Part shown: positions 10,984-21,538 of the stretch, in pieces | Position numbering within the stretch: the stretch's first letter is position 1 | Layout: each line of letters opens with the position of its first letter | Assembly (NCBI RefSeq): GCF_029407905.1 | Contig: NC_073630.1 | Span: 38,093,001 to 38,157,000, forward strand | Reading direction: 5' to 3' | DNA length: 64,000 bases | Source of the DNA: Bubalus kerabau | Taxonomy: Eukaryota > Chordata > Mammalia > Artiodactyla > Bovidae | The notes under the pieces: generated by a model | Seen by the model: only the letters and a program-made list of their open reading frames with translations | Databases searched by the model: none | What the model was told of the DNA's origin: nothing | Position numbers and translations under genes: made by a program

Positions 10984-13690
10984 TTATCCTGATCCTTTAC
11001 CTGCTGGGTATTTCTCTGCCTCTTGTTTATATTGCTGTGTTTGGGGTGGCCTTTCTGTATTCTGGCAATTTATAGAGTTCTCTTTATTGTGGAGTTCCCT
11101 CTCTGTGGATGGGGTTGGACGGGAGGCTTGTCAAGGTATCCCAGTTAGGGAAGCTTGTGTCAGTGTTCTGGTGTGTGGAGCTGGATTTCTTCTCTCTGGA
11201 GTGCAATGAAGTATCCAGTAATGAGTTATGAGATGTCAATGGGTTTGGAGTGACTTTGGGCAGCCTATATACTGAAGCACAGAGCTGTGTTCCTGCGTTG
11301 CTGGAGAATTTGCATGGTATATCTTGCTCTGAAACTTGTTGGCCCTTGGGTGATGCTTAGTTTCAGTGTAGGTATGGAGGCGTTTGATGAGCTCCTATCA
11401 ATTAATGTTCCCTGGAGTCAGGAGTTCTCTGGTGTTCTCAGGATTTGGACTTAAGCTTCCTACTTCTGGTTTTCAGTCTTATTCTTACAGTAGCTTCAAG
11501 ACTTCTCCATCTATACAACACCTATGATAAAAAATCTACGTTAAAGATGATAAGTTTCTTCACAGTGAGGGACACCCGGAGAGGTACACAGTTACATGGA
11601 GAAGAGAAGAGGCAGGAGGGAGATAGAGGTGACCAGGAGGAGAAGAGGGGGAATCAAAAGGGGAGAGAGCAAGCTAGCCAGTAATCACTTCTCTATGTGC
11701 GCTCCACAGTCTGGATCCCTCAGAGATGTTCACGGAGTTACACAGAAAAGAGAAGAGGGAGGAAGGAGACAGAGGTGGCCAGGAGGATAAAGGGGGGAAT
11801 CAAAAGGAGAGAGACAGATCCGGCCAGTAAACAGTTCCCTAAGTGTTCTCCACAGCCCAGGAACACACAAAGAGATTCACAGAGTTGGGTAGAGAAGAGA
11901 AGGGGAAGGGAGGAGATAGAGGCGACCTGGTGGAGAAAAAGGAGAGTCCAAAGGGGGAGAGAGAAGTCCAGTAATCTCGCTCCCAAGTAAAAATGGGTAC
12001 TGAGGACTGGGTTCTTAAAGGTACAAAATTGATAACAAATACCAAAAAGCAAAGATTAAAAATCTAGAGTAGAGGTTGGATTCTCAAAAATACAATATTC
12101 AAGGAAAAAAACAAAGTCATATGTATAAAAATATATACATATGAAGTTTGCTTTAAAAAATAGGGTCTTTTTTTTTTCAAAGTAATAGTAGGTTATAAAG
12201 ATTAAAATTAAAGGAGTAATAGAGGACTTAAAATTATTATTTTTTTAATTTAAAGTATGATAATAGTAAAAATATATCTAGGACTTTTTCTGGTGTTGTG
12301 GACAGTGTGGGGTCAGTTCATTTTCAGATAGTTCCTTGATCTGGCTTATACTTCTCAAGATCTATAGGCCCCTTCCTATGTAGTAGGTGCTAAATGCAGG
12401 GTTTTAATCTATTGCGCCTGTCACTTCCAAGGTGGTTCCTTCTTTTTGCTCCTTCTGTTTGCTGGTCTCTTCAGTGTCTAATTTCCCCCCTGACACAAGG
12501 GGGCGGTGGTTGACACTTTTTTAGGCTAATTTTTTCAGTCATGCTGTGGGGAGGGAGGAACACTGCAAACAAATAACATTGGTTTCTGTGGGGAGTGCTC
12601 ACAGTGTCTCAGCCACTCTGGGTTTGCCCCTGCTCATGGCGTGTGTGCTTTCCCAGTCTATGCTGCTCAGGCTCTAGGTTGCTCTGCCTGGAACTGTCTG
12701 AGGCGGGCCCTGGGTTTCAGGCACTTCCCAGGTCTAAGCCACTCAGGTTCAGGTCAGGTACTCCTCAAAGGTACACACTGGTTGGCCTGCAATTTGTGCC
12801 CTTCCCAGGTCCGAGCCACTCAGGTGACCAAGTGTTTGGCAAGCAGGATAGCTGTGACTTATTGCCTCTCCTGTCCCTGCCACTCGATTTTCTGGGTGTA
12901 CAACCTGTGCACCTCCTTAGGCGGATGTCGACTGTCTAGAATCCCAAGAAGTCTTGGTTATCTATAAAGCCTGCTTGCAGTTTGGTAGATGATGCCTCTA
13001 TGGGGCCGCAAATGGCCCCTTCTGGCTCTGGCTGCTCTCGCCTGCCTGTCTCTGGTGGGGGATGGGCCAGTCTGCAGCCAGATAGCTCTGCTCAGTCCTT
13101 TGTTCTATGAGCAGACCTGACGGTGTTTTAGGTTAGGGCTTTTCGCAGGGGTAGCTATCCCATGGTCTGGTTTGCTATCTCAAGTTAGTTCCCTCAAATT
13201 GCCCTCAGGGCATTCATATCCGGTCCTTACTCTAAGCAATGCAGCCCATGCCTCCCTGCCCAGCCCCTGCTTGCTAGTGGCAAATGCAGGCATCTGCACT
13301 GCTCCTTTGCTGGAAGTTACCGTTGGACACGTAATCTGTGGGTTTTAATTTTTTTTTTTTTTTCCTCCCGGTTATGTTGCCCTCTGAGGTTCCAAGGCTT
13401 GCCACAGACTAGGCAGTGAGAGTGTTTCCTGTTGTTTGGAAACTTCTCTCTTTTTTAAGACTCCCTTCCTGAGACGGATCTCCGTCCCTACCTGTTTCGT
13501 CTCTCTTTTTATCTTTTATATTTTTTCCTACCTCCTTTTGAAGACAGTGGGCTGCTTTTCTGGGTGCCTGGTGTCCTCTGCCAGCATTCAGAAGTTGTTT
13601 TGTGGAATTTACTCAGCTTTCAAATGTTCTTTTGATGAATTTGTGGGGGAGAAAGTGGTCTCTCTGTCCTATTCCTCTGCCATCTTCTAG
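10984..13690 (-). promoter_or_regulatory. L1 5' UTR (internal promoter region)
   Basis: This is the untranslated leader of the minus-strand L1, which in this family holds the internal promoter. It is GC-richer than its surroundings at 12,590-13,320. It contains about three tandem copies of a 147-bp unit (11,575-11,998), with phased anchors near 11,591, 11,737 and 11,884. The first transcribed bases, 'agatggcagaggaataggac' near 13,685, match the start of the second L1 at 13,905. Promoter function is inferred from the family. Confidence 0.75.
11575..11998 (-). repeat. Three ~147-bp tandem units in L1 5' UTR
   Basis: Anchor strings recur at a regular step: 'gttacatggagaagagaag' at 11,591, 'gttacacagaaaagagaag' at 11,737 and 'gttgggtagagaagagaag' at 11,884. 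Each is followed by a purine-rich block ending in 'gccagtaa' or 'tccagtaa'. The copies are about 75-80 percent alike by eye. They resemble in principle the promoter monomers of rodent L1s, but I cannot say whether they act so. Confidence 0.7.
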
Positions 13691-13904
13691 GTATTACTTT
13701 TTAAAATAATTATATATATAAATCATACTAATATATAGCAATCATATAACTGGTTAGAGATATAACTATCCCTTTGAAGTTGTATGTATAAAATATGCAA
13801 TATTTATTATAATATTAAGTCTCTATATTTTAGGAATTCTACGTTAGTTTTAGAAACATAAAAACATTAAGAGTTAATGGCAATTATGTGCAAAAAATAT
13901 GCAC
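13691..13904. other. Spacer between two divergent L1 5' ends
   Basis: This 214-bp AT-rich spacer separates the 5' end of the minus-strand L1 from that of the plus-strand L1. No repeat or gene is visible. Confidence 0.6.
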
Positions 13905-14623
13905 ACCAGAGCTGGTCCCAAGATGGCCAAGGTATAGGATGGGGAGACCACTTTGTCCCCCATAAATTCATCAAAAGATAATTTGAATGTTTAGCAACTT
14001 CCACAAAACAAGTACTGAATGCTGGCAGAGGACCCCAGGCACCCAGAAAAGCAGCCCGATCTCTTCAAAAGGAGGTAGGAAAAAATATAAAAGACAAAAA
14101 CAGAGCCAAAGGATTTAGGGACAAAGACCCATCCTGGGGTAGGAGTCATGAAGGAGAAGTTTCTACACAGTAGGAAATCTTCCACAGATGCTCTGTGGGG
14201 AGTTTTGGAGTCTCAGAGGGCTACATAACCAGGAGGAAGAAAAAAACAAAACAAAACATAAACCAAGGAATATGCACCTAACCTCAACTGCCTGTGAAGT
14301 AGCCCAGACACTCGCATCCTCCACCAGCAAGTGAGAGCTGGGCAGGGAGGCATGGGCTGCATTATTGGTCCTTAGGTTAAGGACCAGGCCTGAATGCCCT
14401 GAGGACAATCTGAGGGAGCTAACATGAGATCACAACAGAAACCGTGGGATCATCAGAAAAACCAAAAAAAAAAAAAAAAAAAAACCTTTTCCATGAAAGG
14501 CTCTAACACAGCAAGTTGAACCCTGGCATGCTCAAAAAACAAAAGGATTGAGCAACTAAAGGAGAGCAAACCAGCTGCCATATAGGTCCCTCTCCTGTCA
14601 CCCGAGGCAGAGAGGCAGGTATG
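13905..14623 (+). mobile_element. L1 5' UTR, older copy
   Basis: The plus strand starts with 'aagatggccaaggtatagga' and then tracks the 5' end of the neighbouring L1. Shared blocks include 'gaatgctggcagaggac', 'caggcacccagaaaagcagc' and 'ttcaaaaggaggtaggaaaa'. An A-run of about 23 lies at 14,463-14,484. BovB sequence begins at 14,624. ORF1 and most of ORF2 are missing before L1 sequence reappears at 15,348, so this is either an internally deleted L1 or an L1 fragment beside a second one. Confidence 0.85.
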
Positions 14624-15347
14624 TGCCTCTTGATGAAAGTGAAAGAGGGCAGTGAAAAAGTTGGCTTAAAGCCCAACATTCAGAAAATTAAGATCATGGC
14701 ATCTGGTCCCATGACTTCATGGGAAATAGATGGGGAAACAGTGTAAACAGTGTCAGACTTTATTTTTCTGGGCTCCAAAATCATTGTAGCCATGAATTTA
14801 AAAGTTGCTTACTCCTTGGAAGGAAAGTTATGACCAACCTAGATAGCATATTCAAAAGCAGAGACATTACTTTGCCAACAAAGGTTCGTCTAGTCAAGGC
14901 TATGGTTTTTCCAGTGGTCATGTATGGATGTGAGAGTTGGATGGTGAAGAAAGCTGAGTGCTGAAGAATTGGTGCTTTTGAACTGCGGTGTTGGAGAAGA
15001 CTCTTGAGAGTCCCTTGGACTGCAAGGAGATCCAACCAGTCCATTCTAAAGGAGATCAGTCCTGGGTGTTCTTTGGAAGGACTGATACTAAAGCTGAAAC
15101 TCCAGTACTTTGCCAACTGATGCGAAGAGTTGACTCATTGGAAAAGACTGATGCTGGAAGGGATTGGTGGCAGGAGGAAAATGGGACAACAGAGGATGAG
15201 ATGGCTGGATGGCATCACCAACTCGATGGACATGAGTTTGAGTGATCTCTGGGAGTTGCTGATGGACAAGGAAGCCTGGCGTGCTTCAATTTATGGGGTT
15301 GCAAAGAGTCGAACATGACTGAGTGACTGAACTGAACTGAACTGAAC
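14624..15347 (+). mobile_element. BovB 3' end
   Basis: It begins in the RT region ('cctcttgatgaaagtgaaag') and ends with the 'ctgaactgaactgaac' terminus. The frame at 14,719-14,964 shows 'KSRDITLPTKVRLVKAMVFP' and stops with TGA after 'KKAEC'. A deletion near 15,108 removes part of the 'tactttggccacctcatg' block. L1 5' UTR lies on its left and L1 ORF2 on its right. Confidence 0.9.
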
Positions 15348-16950
15348 AATGAGAAAACAGAAAGAGATACTAAGGAAGCCATTCCATTCACCATTGCAAT
15401 GAAAAGAATAAAATATTTAGGAATAAACCTACCTAAAGAAACAAAAGACCTACACATAGAAAATTACAAAACACTGATGAAAGAAATCAAAGGTGACACA
15501 ATTAGATGGAGAAATACACCATGTTCATGGTTTGGAAGAATCAATGTAGTGAAAATGAGTATACTACCCAAAGCAATCTATAGATTTAATGCAATCCCTA
15601 TCAAGCTACCAAAATATTTTTCAAAATTAGAACAAATAAGTTCACAATTTGTATGGAAATACAAAAAACCTCGAGTAGCCAAAGCAATCTTGAGAAAGAA
15701 GAATGGTACTGGAGGAATCAACCTGCCTGACTTCAGGCTATACTGCAAAGCTACAGTCATCAAGAAGTATGGTACTGGCACAAAGACAGAAATATAGATC
15801 AATGGAACAAAATAGAAAGCCCAGAGATAAATCCATGCACCTATGGACACCTTATCTTTGACAAAGGAGGCAAGAATATACAATGGAGAAAAGATAATCT
15901 CTTTAGCAAGTGGTGCTGGGAAAACTGGTCAACCACTTGTAAAAGAATGAAACTAGAGTACTTTCTAACACCATACACAAAAATAAACTCAAAATGGATT
16001 AAAGATCTAAATGTAAGATGAGAAACTATAAAACTCCTAGAGAGAAACACAGGCAAAACACTCCCTGCCATAAATCACAACAAGATTTTCTATGACCCAC
16101 CTCCCAGAGTAATGGAAATAAAAGCAAAAATAAACAAATAGGACCTAATTAAACTTAAAAGCTTTTGAACGACAAAGGAAACTATAATTGAGGTTAAAAG
16201 ACAGCTTTGAGAATGAGAGAAAATAATAGCTAATGAAGTTAATGACAAATAATTAATCTCAAAAATGTACAAGCGACTCTTGCTATGCAATTCCAGAAAG
16301 ATAAATGACCCATTCAAAAAAAATGGGCTAAAGAACTAAACAGACATTTCTCCAAAGAATACATATAGATGTATAACAGACATATGAAAAGATCAACAGC
16401 ACTCATTACCAGAGAAATGCAAATCAAAACCACAATGAGGTACCATTTCACCTTGGTCAGAATGGCTACTAACCAAAAGTTTACAAACAATAAATGCTGT
16501 AGAGGGTGTGGAGAAAAGGGAATGCTCTTATACTGTTGGTGGGAATGCAAACCAGTACAGCCGCTATGGAGAACACTGTGGAGATCCCTTTAAAAAGTGG
16601 AAATACAACTGCCATATGACCCACCAATCCCACTGCTGGGAATACATACCAAGGAAACCAATATTGAAAGAAACACGTGTACCACAACGTTCATCACAGC
16701 ACTGTTTTTAATAGCCAGGACATGGAAGAAACCTAGATGTCCATGGGCAGATGAATGTATAAGAAAGCTATGGTACTTATACACATGGAATATTACTCAA
16801 CTATTGAAAAGAAATTTGAATCAGTTCTAGTGAGGTGGATGAAACTGGAGCCTATTATACACAGTGAAATAAGCCAGAAAGAAAAACACCAATACAGTAT
16901 ATTAACGCATATATATGGAATTTAGAAAGATCGGAAAGATGACCCTATAT
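15348..16950 (+). mobile_element. L1 ORF2 3' half (continues at 18,970)
   Basis: The plus strand encodes the C-terminal half of L1 ORF2. An open piece at 15,399-15,797 reads 'WRNTPCSWFGRINVVKMSIL' and 'NLPDFRLYCKATVI'. Further broken frames run to the ORF2 stop near 16,924 ('tatatatggaatttag'). The sequence breaks at 16,950 inside 'gaccctatat' and the matching continuation ('gcacacagcaaaagagac') is at 18,970. The BovB between them therefore inserted into the L1 3' UTR. Confidence 0.88.
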
Positions 16951-18969
16951 CAGTCAGTTCAGTTATTCAGTTGTGTCCGACTCTTTGTGACCCCATGAGC
17001 TGCAGCACGCCAGGCCTCCCTGTCCATCACCAACTCCCTGAGTCCAACCAAACCCATGTCCATTGTGTCGGTGATGCCATTCAATCATCTCATCCTCTGT
17101 TGTCCCCTTCTCCTCCTGCCCTCAATCTTTCCCAACATCAGGGTCTTTTCAAATGAGTCAGCTCTTCATATCACGTTGCCAAGGTATTGAAGTTTCAGCT
17201 TCAACATCAGTCCTATGAACACCGAGGACTGATTTCCTTAAGGATGGACTGGTTGGATATCCTTGCAGTCAAAGGGACTCTCAAGAGTCTTCTTCAACAA
17301 CACAGTTAAAAAGTATCAATTCTTCAGCACTCAGCTTTCTTTATACTCCAACTCTAACATCCATACATGACCACTGGAAAAAGCAAAGCCTTGACTAAAA
17401 GGACCTTTTTTGACAAAGTAAAGTCTCTGCTTTTTAATATGCTGTCCAGCTTGGTTATAGCTTTCCTTCCAAGGAGTAAGCATCTTGTAATTTCATGTCT
17501 GTAATCACCATCTGCAGTGATTATGTCACCCCCGAAAATAAAGTCTGCCACTGTTTTCCCTTGTTTCCCCATCTATTTGCCATGAAGTGATGAGACCAGA
17601 TGCCATGATCTTAGTTTTCTGAATGTTGAGCATTAAACCACCTTTTTCACTCTTCTCTTTCACTTTCATCAAGAGGCTCCTTAGTGCTTCTTCACTTTCT
17701 GCCATAAGGATGCATAGCTAAGGTTATTTATATTTCTCTTGGCAATCTTGATTCCATCTTATGCTTCCTCCAGCCCAGAGTTTCTCATGATGTACTCTGC
17801 ATATAAGTTACATAAGCAAGGTGACAATATATAGACTTGACGTACTCCTTTTCCTATTTGGAACCACTCTGTTGTTCCATGTCCAGTTCTAACTGTTGCT
17901 TCCTGAACTGCATACAGGTTTCTCAAGAGGCGGGTCAGGTGGTCTGGTATTCCCATCTCTTTCACAATTTTCCACAGTTTACTGTGATCCACACAGTCAA
18001 AGTCTTTGGCATAGTCACTAAAGCAGAAATAGGTGTTTTTTTCTGGAATCTCTTGCTTTTTTAATGATCCAGTGGATGTTGAAAATTTGAACTCTGGTTC
18101 CTCTGCCTTTTCTAAAACCAGCTTGACCATCTGGATCTTCACGTTTCATGTGTGCAATTGTGTGTAGTTTGAGCATTCTTTGGCATTTCCTTCTTTGGGA
18201 TTGGAAAGAAAACTGACCTTTTCCAGTCTTGTGAGCACTGCTGCGTTTTCCAAACTTGCTGGCATATTTACTGCAGCACTTTCACAGCATCATCTTTCAG
18301 GATTTGAAATAGCTCAACTGGAATTCTATCACCTCCACTAGCTTTGTTCTTAGTGAAGCTTCCTAAGGTCCACTTGACTTCACATTCCAGCATGTCTGGC
18401 TCTAGGTGAGTGATCACACCACTGTGATTATCTGAGTCGTGAAGATCTTTTTTGTACAGCTCTTCTGTGTATTCTTGCCATCTCTTCTTAATATCTCCTG
18501 CTTCTGTTAAGTCCCTACCATTTCTGTCCTTTATTAAGCCATCTTTGCATGAAATGTTCCCTTGGCATCTCTAATTTTCTTGAAGAGCTCTCTAGTCTTT
18601 CCCATTCTGTTGTTTTCATCTATTTCTTTTCATTGATCGCTGAGGAAGGTTTTCTTATCTCTCCTTGCTATTCTTTGGAACTCTGTATTCAGATGCATAT
18701 ATCTTTCATTTTCTCCTTTGCTTTTCGCTTCCCTTCTTTTCACAGCTATTTGTAAGGCCTCCTCAGACAGCCGTTTTGCTTTTTTGTATTTCTTTTTCTT
18801 GGGGGTGGTTTTGATTCCTGTCTCCTGTACAATGGCATGATTCTCCATCCTTAGTTCATCAGGCACTCTATCAGATCTAGTCCCTTAAAATCTATTTCTC
18901 ACTTCCACTGTATAGTCATAATGGATTTGATTTAGGTCATACCTGAATTGTTTAGTGTTTTTCTCCAGA
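16951..18969 (-). mobile_element. BovB, 3' two-fifths, inserted in L1
   Basis: The minus strand holds BovB from its 3' end (about 16,951) to a truncation at 18,969 in the linker between endonuclease and RT. Plus-strand landmarks are 'tcttcagcactcagctttc' (about 17,321), 'gtgatccacacagtcaaagt' (about 17,984) and 'cttccactgtatagtcataa' (about 18,904). The longest open piece, 17,759-18,142, carries 'FCFSDYAKDFDCVDHSKLW', the RT motif-A region (normally FxDYxKAFD). Many stops make it inactive. Confidence 0.9.
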
Positions 18970-19310
18970 AGCACACAGCAAAAGAGACACTGATGTATAG
19001 AACAGTCTTATGGACTCTGTGGGAGAGGGAGAGGGTGGGAAGATTTGGGAGAATGGCATTGAAACATGTAAAATATCATGTATGAAATGAGTTGCCAGTC
19101 CAGGTTCGATGCACGATACTGGATGCTTGGGGCTGGTGCACTGGGACGACCCAGAGGGATGGAATGGGGAGGGAGGAGGGAGGAGGGTTCAGGATGGGGA
19201 ACACATGTATACCTGTGGCGGATTCATTTTGATATTTGGCAAAACTAATACAGTTATGTAAAGTTTAAAAATAAAATAAAATTAAAAAAAAAAAAAACAA
19301 AAAACAAAAA
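18970..19310 (+). mobile_element. L1 3' UTR and poly(A) tail
   Basis: This is the continuation of the L1 that breaks at 16,950: 'cagcaaaagagacactgatg', 'ggttcgatgcacgatactgg', 'ggcggattcattttgatatt', then 'aagtttaaaaataaaataaa' and an A-rich tail to 19,310. The tail is of the 'ggcaaaactaatac' subtype, one of two tail subtypes in the window. Confidence 0.92.
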
Positions 19311-20255
19311 CGCAGCAGCTGCAAGGGCGCAGAAGCATGGCCAAGAGGAGCTACCCCGCTTCTGAGGTAAGGAGCAGCAGCTGCGCTTTGCTGGAACAGC
19401 CATTAAGAGATACTCCACGTCCAAAATAAGAGATACCCATGTAAGACGGTCGGCACTGAGAGAGGGCATCAGAGGGTAGACAGACTGAAACCACAATCGC
19501 AGAAAACTAGCCAATCTAATCACATGGATCATAGCCTTGTCTAACTCAATGAAACTAAGCCATGCCATGTGGGACCACCCAAGACGGACAGGTCATGGTG
19601 GAGAGGTCTGACAGAATGTGGTCCACTGGAGAAAGGAATGGCAAACCTCTTCAGATTCTTGCCTTGAGAACCCCATGAAGACTATGAAAAGGTAAAAAGA
19701 TGGGACACTGAAAGATGAACTCCCCAGGTGTGTAGGTGCCCAATATGCTACTGGAGATCAGTGGAGAAATAATTCCAGATAAAATGAAAGGATGCAGACA
19801 AAGCAAAAACAACACCCAGTTGTGGATGGGACTGGTGATAGAAACAAGGTTCAATGCTGTAAAGAGCAATATTGCATAGGAACCTGGAATATTAGTTCCA
19901 TGAATCAAGGCAAACTGAAACTGGTCAAACAGGAGATGGCAAGAGTGAACATCACTATTCTAGGAATCAGCGAACTAAGATGGACTGGAACGGGTAAATT
20001 TAACTCAGATGACCATTATATCTGCTACTGTGGGCAGGAATCCCTTAGAATAAATGGAGTAGCCATCATAGTCAACAAAAGAGCCCAAAATTCAGTACTT
20101 GGATGCAGTCTCAAAAACGACAGAATGATCTGTTTTCGTTTCCAAGGCAAACCATTCAATATCATGGTAATCCAAGTCTATGCTCCAACCAGTAATGCTG
20201 AAGAAGCTGAACTTGAATAGTTCTATGAAGACCTACAAGACCTTCTAGAACAGGC

Positions 20256-20296
<41 letters not shown>

Positions 20297-20700
20297 CCAA
20301 AAACCCGTCCTTTTCATTAGAGGGGAGTGGAATGCAAAAGTAGGAAGTCAAGAAACACCTGGAGTAACAGGTAAATTTGGCCTTGGAGTACAGAATGAAG
20401 GAGGGCAAAGGCTAATAGAGTTCTTCTAAGGGAACACACTGGTTATAGTAAATACCCTCTTCCAATGACACAAGAGAAGACTGTACACCTGGACATCACC
20501 CGGTCAACACCAAAATCAGATTGATTATATTCTTTGCAGCCAAAGATGGAGAAGCTCTACATAGTCAGCAAAAACAAGACCTGGAGCTGACTGTGGCTCA
20601 GATCATGAACTCCTTGTTGCCAAATTCAGACTGAAATTGAAGAAAGTGGGGAAAATCTCTAGACCATTTAGGTATGACCTAAATCAAATCCCTTATGACT
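19311..20700 (+). mobile_element. BovB 5' part with endonuclease region
   Basis: It directly follows the L1 tail, starting with a GC-rich 5' UTR piece ('cgcagcagctgcaagggcgc'). It runs through the leader ('gaatgtggtccactggagaa') into the APE endonuclease. An open frame at 19,792-20,220 reads 'GTWNISSMNQGKL', 'ILGISELRWTGTGKFNSDDHY' and 'VIQVYAPTSNAEEAELE', matching the N-terminal endonuclease. A TAG at 20,218-20,220 and an (AC)n tract at about 20,258-20,293 break it. It stops at 20,700 just before the RT domain. Confidence 0.9.
20258..20293 (+). repeat. (AC)n microsatellite in BovB
   Basis: About 18 uninterrupted AC dinucleotides lie inside the endonuclease reading frame. They replace the short 'acacccaaaaaag' type stretch expected here. 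Such a tract is probably length-polymorphic. Confidence 0.9.
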
Positions 20701-21049
20701 CTATATGTGAGACAGCAAAAGAGACACAGATGTATAGAGCTGTCTTTTGGGCTCTGTAGGAGAAGGCAAGGGTGGGATGATTTGAGAGAACAGTATTGAA
20801 ACATGTATATTATTATATGGGAAGAGATCGTCAGTCCAGATTCAATGCATGAGACAGGGTGCTCAGGGCTGGTGCACTGGGATGACCCTTAGGAATGGAA
20901 TGGGAGGGAGGTTTGGAGGGGGGTTCAGGATGGGGAACACATGTACACTCATGGCTGACTCATGTCAATGTATGGCAAAAACCACTAGAATATTGCAAAG
21001 TAATTAGCCTCTAATTAAAATAAATAAATTAAGAAATAATAATAATAAA
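20701..21049 (+). mobile_element. L1 3' UTR fragment between BovB pieces
   Basis: It starts 'ctatatgtgagacagcaaaa' and ends 'ctctaattaaaataaataaa' plus an A/T tail. It is flanked by BovB on both sides, but about 1.6 kb of BovB is missing between the flanks. This is therefore not a simple insertion. The L1 part that would normally precede it is found downstream at 21,539-23,133. Confidence 0.85.
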
Positions 21050-21538
21050 AATCAGAGACATAACTTTGCTAACAAATGTCCATCTAGTCAAAGTTATAGC
21101 TTTTCTAGTAGTCATGTCTGGATGTGAGAGTTGGACTACAAAGAAAACTAAGTGCTGAAGAATTGATGCTTTTGAACTCTGGTATTGTAGAAGCCTCTTG
21201 AGTCCCTTGGACTGCAAGGAGATACAACCAGTCCATCCTAAAAGATATCAGTCCTGAATATGCATTGGAAAGTCTGATGCTGAATCTGAAACTATAATAC
21301 TATGTCCACCTGAGGCGAATAACTGACTCATTTGAAAAGACCCTGGTGCTGGGAAAGATTAATGGTGGGAGTAGAAGGGAACAACAGAGGATGGGATGGT
21401 TGGATGGCATCACTGACTCAATGGATATGAGTTTGAGTAAAGTGTAGGAGTTGGTGATGGACAGGGAGGATTGGCATGCTGTAGTCCATGGGGTACAAGG
21501 AGTCAGACATGACTAAGCAACTGAACTGACTGAACTGA
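21050..21538 (+). mobile_element. BovB 3' end, diverged
   Basis: It begins 'atcagagacataactttgct' and ends 'aactgaactgactgaactga'. Divergence is high and the frame is broken. It has TGA at the codon after 'AKTKC', as most copies in the window do. L1 sequence touches it on both sides. Confidence 0.85.

Larger units (their letters stand above)
4801..13690 (-). mobile_element. Nearly full-length bovine-type L1 LINE
   Basis: All L1 parts are present in order on the minus strand. The A-rich tail is at about 4,801-4,870. The 3' UTR runs to 5,207, ORF2 is 5,208-9,213, ORF1 is 9,214-10,983 and a 2.7-kb 5' UTR ends at 13,690. The 5' end reads 'ctagaagatggcagaggaat' on the minus strand. Later insertions are an AT-rich segment (8,998-9,177) and a BovB (9,957-10,772). 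Without them the element is about 7.9 kb, near full length for this family. Both ORFs carry stops and shifts, so it is inactive. It lies head to head with another L1 5' end at 13,905. Confidence 0.92.

Noticed and set aside
11445..11990. Arg/Glu-rich plus-strand frames (64-97 codons)
   Set aside because: They arise from the purine-rich ~147-bp tandem units antisense to the L1 5' UTR.
12595..12967. Overlapping plus-strand frames of 108-114 codons in a GC-rich segment
   Set aside because: They lie antisense in the L1 5' UTR, which this L1 family keeps GC-richer. No exon signals were seen.
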